64,000 nucleotides of DNA from Jiangella alkaliphila. Its GTDB lineage: Bacteria > Actinomycetota > Actinomycetes > Jiangellales > Jiangellaceae. The notes beneath the pieces are model-generated. The model did not search any database. It saw only the letters and a program-made list of their open reading frames with translations, and was not told the DNA's origin. Of this stretch, positions 26,601-35,854 are shown piece after piece (position 1 is the first letter of the stretch; each line of letters opens with the position of its first letter). Both the position numbers and the translations under genes were made by a program. The DNA lies in contig NZ_LT629791.1 of the NCBI RefSeq assembly GCF_900105925.1, positions 1,302,001 through 1,366,000 of the forward strand, in the 5' to 3' direction.

Positions 26601-29600
26601 CTGGGCCGACACCGCCGCCGTCGGCGACCTCGACCTCGTGGTCGGCAACTTCGGCTCCGCCTCCGGGTTCGACCCCGGCGCCGCCGGCTGGGCCGCGTTC
26701 GACGACGCGCTCACCCGCGCCAGCGTGCCGGCGATCTGGCTGGACCAGTTCGGCCGCGGCTCGTTCCGCTACCTGTCCGACCACGACGGCGACCCGGGCG
26801 TGGCCGGCGAGGGCCGCGACGACGGCGCCGTCACGGCGTCCGCCGCGGTGCCGGAGCACCCGCTGCTGGCCGGGCTGCCGGCGACGTTCCCGCTGGTCGA
26901 TGACGACGCCGAGTACTCCTGGTTCGACGACTTCAGCGGCACGACGATCGCGACGGTCCATGGCGCGGACGGGTCCGGCGGCGGGCTGGCCGGGGTTCGG
27001 CACCGCGGGGCGCGGGCGGTCGACGTGCTGCTCGGGACGCTGTCGGTGAGCACGTACGGCTACCCCGCCTACGGCGACGCGCCCGGGCTGGCGTGGGCGC
27101 CGGAGGCCGAGCGGCTGCTGCGCAACGCCCTCGGCTACACGCTGGACGCCGAGCGGCTCGGCGCCGAGGTGCGCGGCGCGCTCACCGACGCCACTGGCGC
27201 CGCGCTGACCGGCACCGTCACGGTCGCCGAGACCGGCGAGACGGTTCCGGCACGGGCCGGCGACGGCAGCTTCGTCGTCGCGCTGGCGCCGGGCACGTGG
27301 ACCTTGCGGGCGGAGAGCTTCGGGCACGTCACCGCCGAGCTGCCCGTCACCGTCACGGCCGGTCAGGTGCTGACCCGGCCGATTCAGCTGGCCACCCGGC
27401 CGATGGGCACCGTCGCCGGCACCGTCACCGGGCCCGACGGCGCCGCGGTCGGCGGCGCGCGGGTCGAGCTGCTCGGCACCCCGCTGTCGGCGACGACCGC
27501 CGCCGACGGGACGTTCAGCGTGCCGCGTGTGCCGGCGGACGCGTGGACGCTGAGGGTGACGGCGGCCGGCTTCCAAGCCTCGGAGCGGCCGATCACGGTG
27601 CCGGCCGGCGCGACGGTGGACGCGGACGTCCGGCTGCGGGCGTCGCTGCCGGTGGCCGTCGTGAAGGACCTGTCGTCGTCGATCACCGGGCTGCTGCAGG
27701 GCGAGGGGTACGCCGTCGAGCAGGTCACCGGGCCGCAGCTGGCGGGCCTCGCTGCGCGGGTCGGCGACTTCCGGCTCGTCGTCTTCAACGGCACGATCCT
27801 GACCTCGGAGCGGGCGGCGTTCGGGCAGGTCGTCGCGGCCGCCGAGGCGGCGGGTGTCTCCGTCGTCTATGCCGGGCAGTGGGGCGGGTACGCCGTCGGC
27901 GCGCTGTCGGACCTGCGCGGCGACCCGGCCGACGTCGAGTACGACTTCGTGCCGGAGACGGTCGAGGTCGTGCCGTCCGCCCACCCGATCTTCGCCGGGT
28001 ATCCCGCAGGCGAGCCGATCCCGCTGCTGGTCAACCCCGGCGGCAACCAGCAGTACCTCACGTACTCCGGGTACAGCGGCACGACGGTGGCGTCGCTGCG
28101 GTCCGGGGCGGACGGGACGGGTCTCGGAGACGGCATCGGCTACCGGTTCACGTCGCCGGCCAGCGTCGAGATCCTGCTCGCCGGGCTCGCGGCCAGCTCC
28201 TACGGCCGGCCCGGCGACCGCTGGACCGACGCCGCCGCGGACATCTACCTCAACGCCGTCGCCTGGGCGACCGAGGCACGGCAGGCGCAGCTCTCCGGTG
28301 TGGTGACGGCGGGTGGGTTGCCGGTCGGCGGGGCGACGGTCACGGCCGTCGAGGCCGCGGTGTCCACGACCACCGAGCCGGACGGTTCGTACGTGCTCGG
28401 CCTGGCGTCCGGGACGCACACGATCCGCGTGGAGGCGTTCGGGCACGCGCCCGCGACGCACACCGTCGAGGTCCCGGCGTCGGGGACGGTCACGCTCGAC
28501 GTCGCCCTGACGCCGCTGCCGCGGGGGAGCGTGGCCGGCACCGTCACCTCCGCCGGCGGTGACCCGGTGGCGGGCGCCATCGTCACCGGGACCGGGCCGG
28601 ATGGCTGGACCGCGACGACCGACGAGGCCGGCGCCTATGCCGCCGACGGCCTGCTGGAGGGGACCTACGCGGTGACGGTGACCGCGGACGGCCACCTGCC
28701 GGCGACCGCGTCGGTGACCGTCGCCGCCGACGCGACCGCCACGCTGGACGTCACGCTGGAACCGCTGGACGTCGGCGTGCTCGGCGACGCCGGCGGCGCG
28801 GTGACGGCGTTCCTGCGCGACGAGGGCGTGGCGGCGGCGCCGCTGGACTGGACCGTCGCGGCCGGGAGCCTGGACGCCTACGAAGTGGTCGTGGTCAACG
28901 GCGGCGATCCCGACCGCGCGACCTTCGAGGGCGTGCTGACCGCGGCCGACGCGGCCGAGACCAGCCTCGTCTTCACCGGCACCTGGGGCGTCGACCAGGG
29001 CGGCGTCCGGCTGCTGGCGGCGTACACGGACCGGGTCGTGGTAGGCGCGCAGGGCTACGGCGACGGGCCGGTGACGGTGACCGGCTTCGACCCGGCGCAC
29101 GAGCTGTTCGCCGGCCTGTCCGACCCGGCGACGCTGATCACCGACGGCGGCTACTACAGCGCGCTGTCGTCGTACGCGGGGCGGCCGCTGGCGTCGCTCT
29201 CGGCGCCGGTCGCCGGCATCGCCGCCGGGTACGACTGGCGCACCGCCGGCAGCGTCGAGGTCGTGCTGTCCGCGAGCGCCGTCACGGGCGCCGTCGGGCC
29301 CGGCCGCGGCTGGACGGAGGACGGCGAGCGGCTGCTGGTGAACGCCGTCGACTGGGCCCGCGACGCCACGCTGACCGCGCCCGGCGTCCCGGCCCTCGAG
29401 GCGCCCGCGGTGACCGTGACCGGCACCGTCGAGGCGAGCGGCACCGCGGACTGGCCGTCCACAGTGACGGTCTCGGCCGGCGGTGAGGCGGTCGCGACGG
29501 CTCGGACGGCGGCCGACGGCAGCTGGCGGGCCGACGTGCCCGTCGACGTCGGCCCGAACGAGCTGACCGCCGTCGCCGCCAACGCCGCCGGCGAGTCGGC

Positions 29601-29913
29601 CGCGGCCGAGCCCGTCGCCGTCGAGCGGTGGGAGCCGGAGTGGGCCGTCACCGGGACCGGGCGGGTGCGCCCGGTCACGCTGGACCTCACCGGACCGTCC
29701 GCCACCGGTGCGCCCGCCGACGCCGCCGTCCTCGTCGTCCGCGACGCCACCGGTGCCGAGGTGGCCCGGCGTGACCTGCGCTGGGCCGGGGTGCGCTACC
29801 TGCACGTGCTGTCCGGTCTGCCCGGCGGCACCTACACGCTGAGCGCCGAACTCGACGTCGACGGCCTGCGCCTCGACGTCCCCGGGCCAGCGGTGTCCAT
29901 ACCCGGGCGCTGA
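20617..29913 (+). CDS. giant secreted subtilisin-like protease with repeated accessory domains
   Basis: A 3098-residue S8 peptidase. A signal peptide (LAVLLAPLLVVGMV) is followed by an I9-like propeptide (~85-210). The catalytic domain (~230-530) has Asp254 in IMDGG, His296 in GHGTHVTG, Asn in FANGNN and Ser472 in SGTSMAAP. Two carboxypeptidase-regulatory-like beta domains follow, then a PQQ-type beta-propeller (~700-1060, repeats such as YDAGTGERLWSFQTG). After these come five cycles, each two regulatory-like domains plus a ~200-residue Rossmann/ThuA-like module (starts near residues 1224, 1594, 1967, 2343 and 2717). A bacterial Ig-like tail ends the protein. There is no LPxTG or C-terminal membrane helix, so it is secreted. 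It likely digests extracellular protein and binds a surface or polymer through its accessory modules. Confidence 0.9.
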   Translation: MGVPTLVPRTLAVLLAPLLVVGMVPPTATASGPLPVRAAVPKVAAASDGVPADLTAGLPIDPSGFGAATGATPDIASTAPTGVEDAVRTAVADGGTVPVIIRLRDQPDLDAVAAQADAAADAVAATARGTEHAVAEQARVARTETVVTELRETADAGQPAVLDLLAERDATAVTPYWIFNGVAATVDAATLDVLAAHPDVQSVGLDEEITLEEPIEPAPGEPLLPSWSLEKIHAPDVWGEYGVRGEGVVVGIMDGGADGGHPALNASWRGTTGDPATSWYVPTGENYPAPGDGSGHGTHVTGSIVGNAPGELTGVAPGATWIAAKIFRDSGSTTESIIHDGFQWMLAPGGDPAAAPDVVNNSWGSDAGGATTFWDDVAAWEAAGIVPIFANGNNGPAPGTVGSPGSFPHAIGIGATDVNDLVASFSSRGPAIWDGERYRKPQVSAPGADIRSTWPRDLPDGEDGYHTISGTSMAAPHATGVVALMLSANPDLTIDDIRGLLEDTARTEPHMGELPNDTYGAGIVDAFAAVTRAAYSGTVAGTVTDEDGDPVGGVTITAGDDTTTSAADGTYALPTAAGDHDVTAAAYGYVTATGQVSVAIGETTTLDLALDDAATHDVSGTVTGPDGPVAHARVTLEGTPLDPATTGDDGGFGFGGVAAGTYTVRVSAAGHQPHTQELTLDGDVDLGIALDALDQPTDPGWTQYQNNATRSGMSGDALAAGTLQPSWTADADSAVTFASPVIAGGRVFLGSDAGRLAAYDAGTGERLWSFQTGDALRGTPAVAGDLVVTGGGLDGGLVALDAATGAQRWSVPTPGRATVYTAPSVVDGVVYAATGPTQDREDTVFALDAATGEQLWATDVGTSVFAGPAVGEGLAIVGNADDGELIALDATTGATRWTLTREDDYFIGGASIVDGTVFIPTTDGGGGGSLLAVDAATGTLRWEAATHGDGQGSTPAVYGDLVIAGSHGLGLVVAYDRETGEPVWQYAVSGAVSASVMVTDDGFVVGGSQLDNRIWALDASTGALAWEAAAGGNVTTSPAYADGLLVSADVRGNVFAFHPTGTIGGTVTGPDGPVAATVRIEETGAEVTADPETGAFELTEPPGSYTVTVVHYGLSTHTAPVGLAAGATVTIDAELTAVETGAVAGTVRDAAGAPLAGVTVTLAGTSLDPVTTGDDGAFGFDGVAAGTYTVTAERTGYAPLHQRLTVTAGQTVTADLTLTEYEVAVVGDDRGRILAVLEDLGYAAQATDYADVTARPDDFGVVVANGADGTEPGQEAFDAFLAATDTAGTSVVWLDQWSLGWGAINHLVDYTGDPQAAPGDLGGAGRISLLPTAEHPLTAGLPLGERTELLNAGSAWSAFTGYSGVTVAELHTDETGAAGGGIGYAPRGVGSAHVLLGSLAAAANWGVPDDDWRPAAFTVLGNAVRYAADAEFGAVAGTVTDESGAPLAGVTVTAAGQTATTGADGGYRLLLEPGDHTVRFARAGSTPVERPVTVAAGGTLTLDATLADSGLGAIRGTVTSGRDGSPVAGARVTLTGTELTATTDAAGTYALADVPGGTYELRVSAAGHFSATAAVTVTAGQESVADVELAPAPRVGVIGDYASDGIVALLTAAEIAAEPIAFTDVARVGEFDVVVFNDPPDPGEAAFLGFLDAMDAAQVSGIFPDDRFSSDGGARLLRKYLGDPAGTTPVSGEGIVSLAPTRPDHPLFAGLPAQPEILLADRFSTGIVGYSGVPLGHTTTEEGGDRGVGAAYTARTPGSVHLLLSGLAATLLQHPAEDWTDDGRALYLNAVRWAAAPGLGSVEGTVTGADGVPVPATIEVAETGRSVPADADGAYVVPLDAGEYTLRISAFGYKTAEHDVTVTRNGVTALDVELTPADTGTIRGRITGEADISGPSALGPPLAGATVSLLGTPLTATTAADGTYTLALVEPGDYELEVVAGGHVRTRVAVTVTIGGQAGGDAELRSSPSVGVLDDYQGRLAGYLEYWGYEPRTLTWADTAAVGDLDLVVGNFGSASGFDPGAAGWAAFDDALTRASVPAIWLDQFGRGSFRYLSDHDGDPGVAGEGRDDGAVTASAAVPEHPLLAGLPATFPLVDDDAEYSWFDDFSGTTIATVHGADGSGGGLAGVRHRGARAVDVLLGTLSVSTYGYPAYGDAPGLAWAPEAERLLRNALGYTLDAERLGAEVRGALTDATGAALTGTVTVAETGETVPARAGDGSFVVALAPGTWTLRAESFGHVTAELPVTVTAGQVLTRPIQLATRPMGTVAGTVTGPDGAAVGGARVELLGTPLSATTAADGTFSVPRVPADAWTLRVTAAGFQASERPITVPAGATVDADVRLRASLPVAVVKDLSSSITGLLQGEGYAVEQVTGPQLAGLAARVGDFRLVVFNGTILTSERAAFGQVVAAAEAAGVSVVYAGQWGGYAVGALSDLRGDPADVEYDFVPETVEVVPSAHPIFAGYPAGEPIPLLVNPGGNQQYLTYSGYSGTTVASLRSGADGTGLGDGIGYRFTSPASVEILLAGLAASSYGRPGDRWTDAAADIYLNAVAWATEARQAQLSGVVTAGGLPVGGATVTAVEAAVSTTTEPDGSYVLGLASGTHTIRVEAFGHAPATHTVEVPASGTVTLDVALTPLPRGSVAGTVTSAGGDPVAGAIVTGTGPDGWTATTDEAGAYAADGLLEGTYAVTVTADGHLPATASVTVAADATATLDVTLEPLDVGVLGDAGGAVTAFLRDEGVAAAPLDWTVAAGSLDAYEVVVVNGGDPDRATFEGVLTAADAAETSLVFTGTWGVDQGGVRLLAAYTDRVVVGAQGYGDGPVTVTGFDPAHELFAGLSDPATLITDGGYYSALSSYAGRPLASLSAPVAGIAAGYDWRTAGSVEVVLSASAVTGAVGPGRGWTEDGERLLVNAVDWARDATLTAPGVPALEAPAVTVTGTVEASGTADWPSTVTVSAGGEAVATARTAADGSWRADVPVDVGPNELTAVAANAAGESAAAEPVAVERWEPEWAVTGTGRVRPVTLDLTGPSATGAPADAAVLVVRDATGAEVARRDLRWAGVRYLHVLSGLPGGTYTLSAELDVDGLRLDVPGPAVSIPGR

Positions 29914-29940
29914 ACCAGGTCAGCGGTGTGCGCTCCGACC

Positions 29941-29994
29941 GCTTTGCAATGAGCACCTATACGCACCGGTGCGTATAGGTGCTCATTGCAAAGC
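29941..29994. repeat. 54-bp perfect palindrome, copy 1 of a dispersed element
   Basis: The sequence reads identically on both strands over 54 bases with no unpaired centre (CACC-GGTG at the middle). Its inner 50 bases (29943-29992) are repeated exactly at 60070-60119. It starts 27 bases after the protease stop, so it may act as a transcription terminator. Exact sequence conservation between copies goes beyond what a terminator needs. Confidence 0.85.
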
Positions 29995-30083
29995 GCGGGT
30001 GCCGCCAACCTGACCAGCGAGGACGGCGCGCACACCCGGGCGGCGTGCAGACATGGCACGGCTGCCGCGATAGGAATGGACGC

Positions 30084-31550
30084 ATGAGTGCGGACAGAGA
30101 GCGTGCCGTGGTGTCCGAGGCGCCGGTCGACCTGCTGATCGGCGGGCAGTGGCGGGCCGCCTCGTCGGGCCGGCGGTTCGACGTCGAGGACCCGTCCACC
30201 GGCGAGGTCGTCACCACCGTCGCCGACGCCACCGTCGAGGACGGCCTGGCGGCGCTGGCGGCCGCCGCCGAGGCGCAGGCGTCGTGGGCGGCGACTCCGC
30301 CGCGGGAGCGCGGCGAGCTGCTGCGCCGCGCGTTCGAGGCCGTCACCGCCCAGGCCGACGATCTCGCGCTGCTGATGACCTTGGAGATGGGCAAGGCGGT
30401 CAAGGAGTCCAAGGCCGAGGTCGCCTACGCCGCGGAGTTCCTGCGCTGGTTCTCCGAGGAGGCCGTGCGCGTCAGCGGCGGCTACTCCGTCGCGCCCGCG
30501 GGCGGCAGCCGGCTGCTCACCATGAAGCAGCCGGTCGGGCCATCGTTCTTCATCACGCCGTGGAACTTCCCGATGGCGATGGGCACCCGCAAGATCGCGC
30601 CGGCCATCGCGGCCGGCTGCACCATGGTGGTCAAGCCGGCGCACGAGACGCCGCTGTCGATGCTGGCGCTGGCCCGCATCCTGACCGAGGCCGGCCTGCC
30701 CGACGGCGTCCTCAACGTCATCCCGACCACGTCGAGCGGCCAGGTGTCCGAGCCGATCATCCGCGACCCGCGGCTGCGCAAGCTCTCCTTCACCGGCTCC
30801 ACCGCGGTCGGCCGCAGGCTGATCGAGCAGTCCGCGCAGCAGGTGCTCCGCGTCTCGATGGAGCTGGGCGGCAACGCGCCGTTCCTGGTGTTCGACGACG
30901 CCGACCTCGACGCCGCGGTCGACGGCGCCATGCTGGCCAAGATGCGCAACGTCGGCGAGGCGTGCACCGCGGCCAACCGCTTCCACGTCCACGAGTCCGT
31001 CGCCGCCGAGTTCACCGACCGGCTGGCCGGGCGCATGGCCGCCCTGCGCGTCGGCCGCGGCACCGACGACGACGTCGACGTCGGCCCGCTGGTCAGCGAG
31101 AAGCAGCGCGGCACCGTCGAGGAGCTGGTCGCCGACGCCGTCGGCCGCGGCGCGAAGGTGGTCACCGGCGGCGGCCGCACCGGTGACGCCGGCTACTTCT
31201 ACCAGCCCACCGTCCTCGCCGGCGTCACCGACGACGCCCGGCTGCTGACCGAGGAGATCTTCGGCCCGGTCGCGCCTGTTACTACGTTCCGCACCGACGA
31301 CGAGGCGGTCGCCGGCGCCAACGCCACCGAGTACGGCCTGGTCGCCTACGTGTTCACCCGCGACCTGCAGCGGGCGCTGCGGGTCAGCGAAGGCCTGGAG
31401 GCCGGCATGGTCGGCCTCAACGCCGGCATCGTCTCCAACCCCGCCGCCCCCTTCGGCGGCGTCAAGGCCAGCGGGTTCGGCCGCGAGGGTGGGGTCGAGG
31501 GGATCGAGGAGTACCTGGAGACCAAGTACGTCGCGATCAGCCTTCCCTGA
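30084..31550 (+). CDS. NAD(P)-dependent succinate-semialdehyde/aldehyde dehydrogenase
   Basis: A 488-residue aldehyde dehydrogenase close to GabD-type succinate-semialdehyde dehydrogenases. The nucleotide-binding region (PWNFPMAMGTRKIAPAIAAG, then FTGSTAVGRRL), the general base Glu in MELGGNAPF and the catalytic Cys in NVGEACTAANRF are in the expected order. The terminal GGVKASGFGREGG is typical. It would oxidise succinate semialdehyde to succinate in 4-aminobutyrate catabolism, although other aldehydes are possible. ATG 30084 was chosen because upstream in-frame sequence runs back into the palindrome and lacks family similarity. Confidence 0.85.
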   Translation: MSADRERAVVSEAPVDLLIGGQWRAASSGRRFDVEDPSTGEVVTTVADATVEDGLAALAAAAEAQASWAATPPRERGELLRRAFEAVTAQADDLALLMTLEMGKAVKESKAEVAYAAEFLRWFSEEAVRVSGGYSVAPAGGSRLLTMKQPVGPSFFITPWNFPMAMGTRKIAPAIAAGCTMVVKPAHETPLSMLALARILTEAGLPDGVLNVIPTTSSGQVSEPIIRDPRLRKLSFTGSTAVGRRLIEQSAQQVLRVSMELGGNAPFLVFDDADLDAAVDGAMLAKMRNVGEACTAANRFHVHESVAAEFTDRLAGRMAALRVGRGTDDDVDVGPLVSEKQRGTVEELVADAVGRGAKVVTGGGRTGDAGYFYQPTVLAGVTDDARLLTEEIFGPVAPVTTFRTDDEAVAGANATEYGLVAYVFTRDLQRALRVSEGLEAGMVGLNAGIVSNPAAPFGGVKASGFGREGGVEGIEEYLETKYVAISLP

Positions 31551-31578
31551 CGTCCGGGCCGGGAGTACGTTCGCGTAG

Positions 31579-32316
31579 GTGCGACACGACCACCACGGCC
31601 GTACTCACCGGCTCGAGCTCGACGACCAATCGCTGCGGACCTGGGATTCCACGGTCCTCGCCAGCGACCCGGAGGACGGCCTGGTCCTCGACCGGTCCGC
31701 CTTCTACCCGGGCGGCGGCGGCCAGCCGCCGGACCAGGGGGTGCTGCTCTGGGGCGGCGTCCAGACCCGCATCGTCGGCGTCCGCCCGCGCGACGACCTC
31801 TGGCTGGTGCCCGACCCGGACGACCCGCTCCCGCCGGTCGGCACCCAGGTCCGCGGCGCCGTCGACGACGACCGGCGCAGCCTGCTCATGCGCACCCACT
31901 CCGGGCTGCACGTGCTACGCGGCGTCATGGCCCGCGACTTCGGCGTGCCGGTGACCGGCGGCAACATGGAGCCGGGCCAGGCCCGCCTCGACTTCGACCT
32001 CGCCGAGGTGCCGGCCGGGTTCAAGGAAAGCCTCACCGAGAAGCTCAACGCCGAGGTCGCCGCCGACCGCGCCATCCAGGTCCGCGTGCTGCCGCGCGCT
32101 CAGGCCTACGCCCTCGGCCCCATCGTCAAGACGGCGACCGACCTGCTCCCGCCCGACCTCGAGGACATCCGCCTCGTCGACGTCGTCGGGCTGGACCTCC
32201 AGGCCGACGGCGGCACCCACGTCGCGTCGACGAAGCAGATCGGCCGCATCGAGGTGGCGAAGGTCGAGAACAAGGGCCGCGGCTTCCGCCGCATCCGCCT
32301 CAAGCTCGTCGACTGA
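31579..32316 (+). CDS. alanyl-tRNA editing protein AlaX
   Basis: A 245-residue free-standing AlaRS editing-domain homologue. RSAFYPGGGGQPPDQG is the conserved N-terminal segment. THSGLHVL provides the HxxxH zinc ligands and ADGGTHVAST the third His; the usual Cys of CxGTH is Asp/Gly here. Known AlaX enzymes hydrolyse Ser- or Gly-tRNA(Ala) to prevent mistranslation. The length fits type-II AlaX. Start GTG 31579 has no strong ribosome-binding site. It follows the dehydrogenase by 28 bases and may share its mRNA. Confidence 0.85.
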   Translation: MRHDHHGRTHRLELDDQSLRTWDSTVLASDPEDGLVLDRSAFYPGGGGQPPDQGVLLWGGVQTRIVGVRPRDDLWLVPDPDDPLPPVGTQVRGAVDDDRRSLLMRTHSGLHVLRGVMARDFGVPVTGGNMEPGQARLDFDLAEVPAGFKESLTEKLNAEVAADRAIQVRVLPRAQAYALGPIVKTATDLLPPDLEDIRLVDVVGLDLQADGGTHVASTKQIGRIEVAKVENKGRGFRRIRLKLVD

Positions 32317-32325
32317 GCCCGGCGC

Positions 32326-32844
32326 TCACTCGCCGACGGCGCCGTCGATGGCTTCGCGGAGGAGGTCGAGGTGGCCGCAGTGGCGTCCGGTCTCCTCGAT
32401 GAGGTGGATGACGGCGTAGCGCAGGTCGAACTCCTGGCCGTCGCCGCGGGCGATGTCGTCGAGGGAGTGGGTGGCGATGACCTCGTTGGAGCGGGCGCAC
32501 TCGGCCAGATAGCTGCGGACGAGGGCCGCCAGTGTCTCGCCGGGCGCGAGGTCGAAGCCGCTGTCGTCCTGCTCGCCGGGTGAGTCGGCGACCTCCGGAA
32601 GAACGGCGAAGTCCAGCGCGAACCACCCCCGCTCGATGCCCATGAGGTGGCGGACGATGCCGGCCGGGGTGAGGATGCTCGGCGGGACGGGCGCCGTGGT
32701 GGCCTGCGCCGTGCTCAGCCCGGCCACCTTGTTGACCACGGTCTCGCGCAGGAAGTCCAGGCGCAGCACCAGCGCGTCCTTCTCACCGGCCCGCAGCGGC
32801 GGCTCGACGCGGTCCAGCGGTACCACCGAATCAGCGTCGGTCAT
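32326..32844 (-). CDS. DinB/DUF664 family protein
   Basis: A 172-residue four-helix-bundle protein of the DinB/DUF664 group. Three His positions suit a metal triad: IVRHLMGIERGWF, the central helices, and ETGRHCGHLDLLREAIDG at the C-terminus. Actinobacterial DUF664 proteins are suspected mycothiol-dependent transferases. The start ATG 32844 was selected because the family N-terminus (LRLDFLRETVVNKV) lies shortly after it; longer in-frame extensions belong to the adjacent HAD gene in another frame. Convergent with alaX. Confidence 0.7.
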   Translation of the reverse strand: MTDADSVVPLDRVEPPLRAGEKDALVLRLDFLRETVVNKVAGLSTAQATTAPVPPSILTPAGIVRHLMGIERGWFALDFAVLPEVADSPGEQDDSGFDLAPGETLAALVRSYLAECARSNEVIATHSLDDIARGDGQEFDLRYAVIHLIEETGRHCGHLDLLREAIDGAVGE

Positions 32845-32894
32845 CGGCCTCACCTCGTGGTTCAGACCGTAGCGGACCCCGGGGGCAATGGCGC

Positions 32895-33485
32895 TCAGAT
32901 CAGCCGATAGGTCTTGCACGCGTCGGTGAGGTCGCTCGCCGACGTGAACAGGTGCGCTCGCATGCCCACCGCCGACGCGCCGCGCACGTTCGCCGCCGAG
33001 TCGTCGAGGAACAGCACCGACGACCGGTCGACGCCGAGGACGCGCAGCACGTGCATGAACACCCGCAGGTCCGGCTTGGCCACGCCGATCTCCGCGGAGT
33101 TGAACACCTGGTCGAAGTCGCCGGCGATGCGCAGCTCGGCCAGTTCGGCGCCGACGCGGTCGGTGCCGTTGGTGAGCAGGCAGACCCGCAGGCCCTCTGT
33201 CCGCAGCCGGCGCACGAGGCCGAGCACCTCGCGATCGACGGACGGACGCTGCGTCGCCCAGGCGGTGGCCGCCACGGGGCCGACGATCGCGGCGACGCGG
33301 TCGACCCACTGGGCGCGGGTGATGGCGCCGGTGACGACAGACTGGAGCAGCCGCGGCTCGAACACCGTCTCGTGCAGTTTCCCCGGCGGCAGGCCGGCAC
33401 CCTTCTCGATCGCCTCCGTCGCCGCCGCATCGTAGTGACGCACCACGCCGTCGAGGTCGAGCAGGAGGACGTCGATCAGACCCAT
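32895..33485 (-). CDS. HAD-superfamily hydrolase
   Basis: A 196-residue haloacid-dehalogenase-like phosphatase, subfamily IA. Motif I is LLLDLDGVV (nucleophile Asp10, acid Asp12), motif II LLTNGTD, motif III Lys in GVAKPDLRVF and motif IV LFLDDSAANVRGA. The cap is a small helical insert after motif I. The substrate is unknown, probably a phosphorylated metabolite. It is followed on the same strand by the DinB gene after about 50 bases. Confidence 0.8.
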   Translation of the reverse strand: MGLIDVLLLDLDGVVRHYDAAATEAIEKGAGLPPGKLHETVFEPRLLQSVVTGAITRAQWVDRVAAIVGPVAATAWATQRPSVDREVLGLVRRLRTEGLRVCLLTNGTDRVGAELAELRIAGDFDQVFNSAEIGVAKPDLRVFMHVLRVLGVDRSSVLFLDDSAANVRGASAVGMRAHLFTSASDLTDACKTYRLI

Positions 33486-33546
33486 GTGGACGAATCGTGC
33501 CAGGAACGATCATCCGGCGACAGCCGGTATCCCACTCCCAGGACGG

Positions 33547-34554
<1,008 letters not shown>

Positions 34555-34558
<4 letters not shown>

Positions 34559-35715
34559 GTGGGTCCTCCCGTGACAGTCGCGGCGAACCGGCGCGGGTCA
34601 GCGGCCGCGGCCCACTCCGGCACCGTTCCCGCACCGTACCGAGCCGCGAGCGCCGAAGCGGTGAGCGGCGCGAGCAGGATGCCGTTGCGATGGTGACCGG
34701 TCGCCAGCAGCAGTCCGGGTATGCCTGATTCGCCGATCATGGGCAGGTTGTCCGGGCTGCCGGGCCGGGCCCGCGCGGTCAGCTCGGTCAGTGGCAGCTC
34801 GTCGATGCCGGGGACGAGTGCCCGCGCGTCGCGCAGGATCGCGAACGTCGCGCCCGCGGTGACCCGCCGGTCGTCGGGCTGCTCCTCGCTGGTGGCGCCG
34901 ACGACGACCTCGCCGCCGGGCCGCGGCACCAGGTAGACCGGCCGGGCCTGCACGAAGCCGCGGACCACCCGGCTCAGCCCGAACGCCGGCTGCCCGGACG
35001 CGTCCAGCCGCAGCACCTGCCCCTTGACCGGCCGGGTCGGCACGCCGGCGAGGCCGGGCAGCGCACGGGCCAGCTCGCGGCTGGCCCAGCCGGCCGCCAG
35101 CACCACCGACCCGGCGCGGTGCCGGTCGCCGTGGTCGTCGACCACCCCGTCCACCCCGCCCGACGGGGTCAGGCTCAGCTCGGCGACTCGCCGGCGGACG
35201 ACCGCCACACCTCGGTCCGCCAGGACGGACAGCAGCGCCGCATGCACCCGGCGCGGGTCGGCCTGGTGCTCGTCCGGCGTCCAGGTCGCCCCGGCCAGCC
35301 GAGGGCCGAGCAGCGGCTCCAGCCCGCGCGCGTCGTCGACGGTGATCTCCTCGATCGGCAGCCCCAGCCCATGGCGCAGCTCCAGCAGCCGGCGCAGCTG
35401 CTGCCGGTCGCCGGAGTCGTACGCGACGGTCAGCGTGCCGGTGCGGCGGAACGCGAGGTCCACGCCGCCCGCCGCGTCAGACAGTTCGGCCGCGAAGTCC
35501 GGCCAGGCCCGCGCCGACGCGACGTTCAACGCGGTCAGGTGGTTCTCGCCGAACTCGGCCTCGGTGACGTCGGCCAGCATGCCGGCGGCCGCGTAGGTGG
35601 CGCCGTCGCCCGGCGCGGGATCGAACACCTCGACCGCCAAGCCCAGTTGCGACAGCCGCCAGGCGACCGAAGCGCCGATGATGCCGCAGCCGACCACCGC
35701 CACGTCGACGCCCAC
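34555..35715 (-). CDS. thiO: glycine oxidase ThiO
   Basis: A 386-residue FAD enzyme that oxidises glycine to dehydroglycine for the thiazole of thiamine. The ADP-binding motif is [32 protein letters not shown] and the C-terminal [20 protein letters not shown] are DAO-family blocks. I chose GTG 35715 rather than ATG 35739. The ATG lies inside the TPP aptamer (in the conserved GCATG segment), whereas GGAGGGA at the aptamer's 3' edge is well spaced for GTG 35715. That places the ribosome-binding site within the riboswitch helix, so ligand binding should block thiO translation. Confidence 0.9.
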
Positions 35716-35723
35716 GCTGATCG

Positions 35724-35806
35724 CTCCCTCCGCTGGCATGACCCAGTTCAGGTGTAGACGGTCGGCCCGCTGGCCCTCTCAGCCCTGCCGCCAGGGCTCC
35801 CGTGCC
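35724..35806 (-). promoter_or_regulatory. TPP riboswitch (THI element)
   Basis: Read on the minus strand, the conserved elements appear in order: GGGAGCCCTGG-GGCAGGGCTGAGAGGGC (the CTGAGA pyrimidine-sensor loop), then ACACCTGAACTGGGTCATGC (pyrophosphate-sensor arm), then CAGCGGAGGGAGC closing helix P1. The last part contains the GGAGG ribosome-binding site of thiO, indicating translational control by sequestration. It serves thiO-thiS-thiG; thiE on the other strand has no aptamer. Confidence 0.95.
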
Positions 35807-35854
35807 CTTCCACCGTACCCCTCGTCTCCGACGGGGCCGTGGCAGACTCCGGCT

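Noticed and set aside
22867-29805. Very long open frame antisense to the protease gene
   Set aside because: Codon bias in high-GC DNA keeps the opposite frame open; its translation is low-complexity and lacks motifs, while the plus strand has clear domains and catalytic residues.
29979-30083. Upstream start for the aldehyde dehydrogenase
   Set aside because: It would begin inside the dispersed palindrome and add residues without similarity to the family; ATG 30084 gives the normal length.
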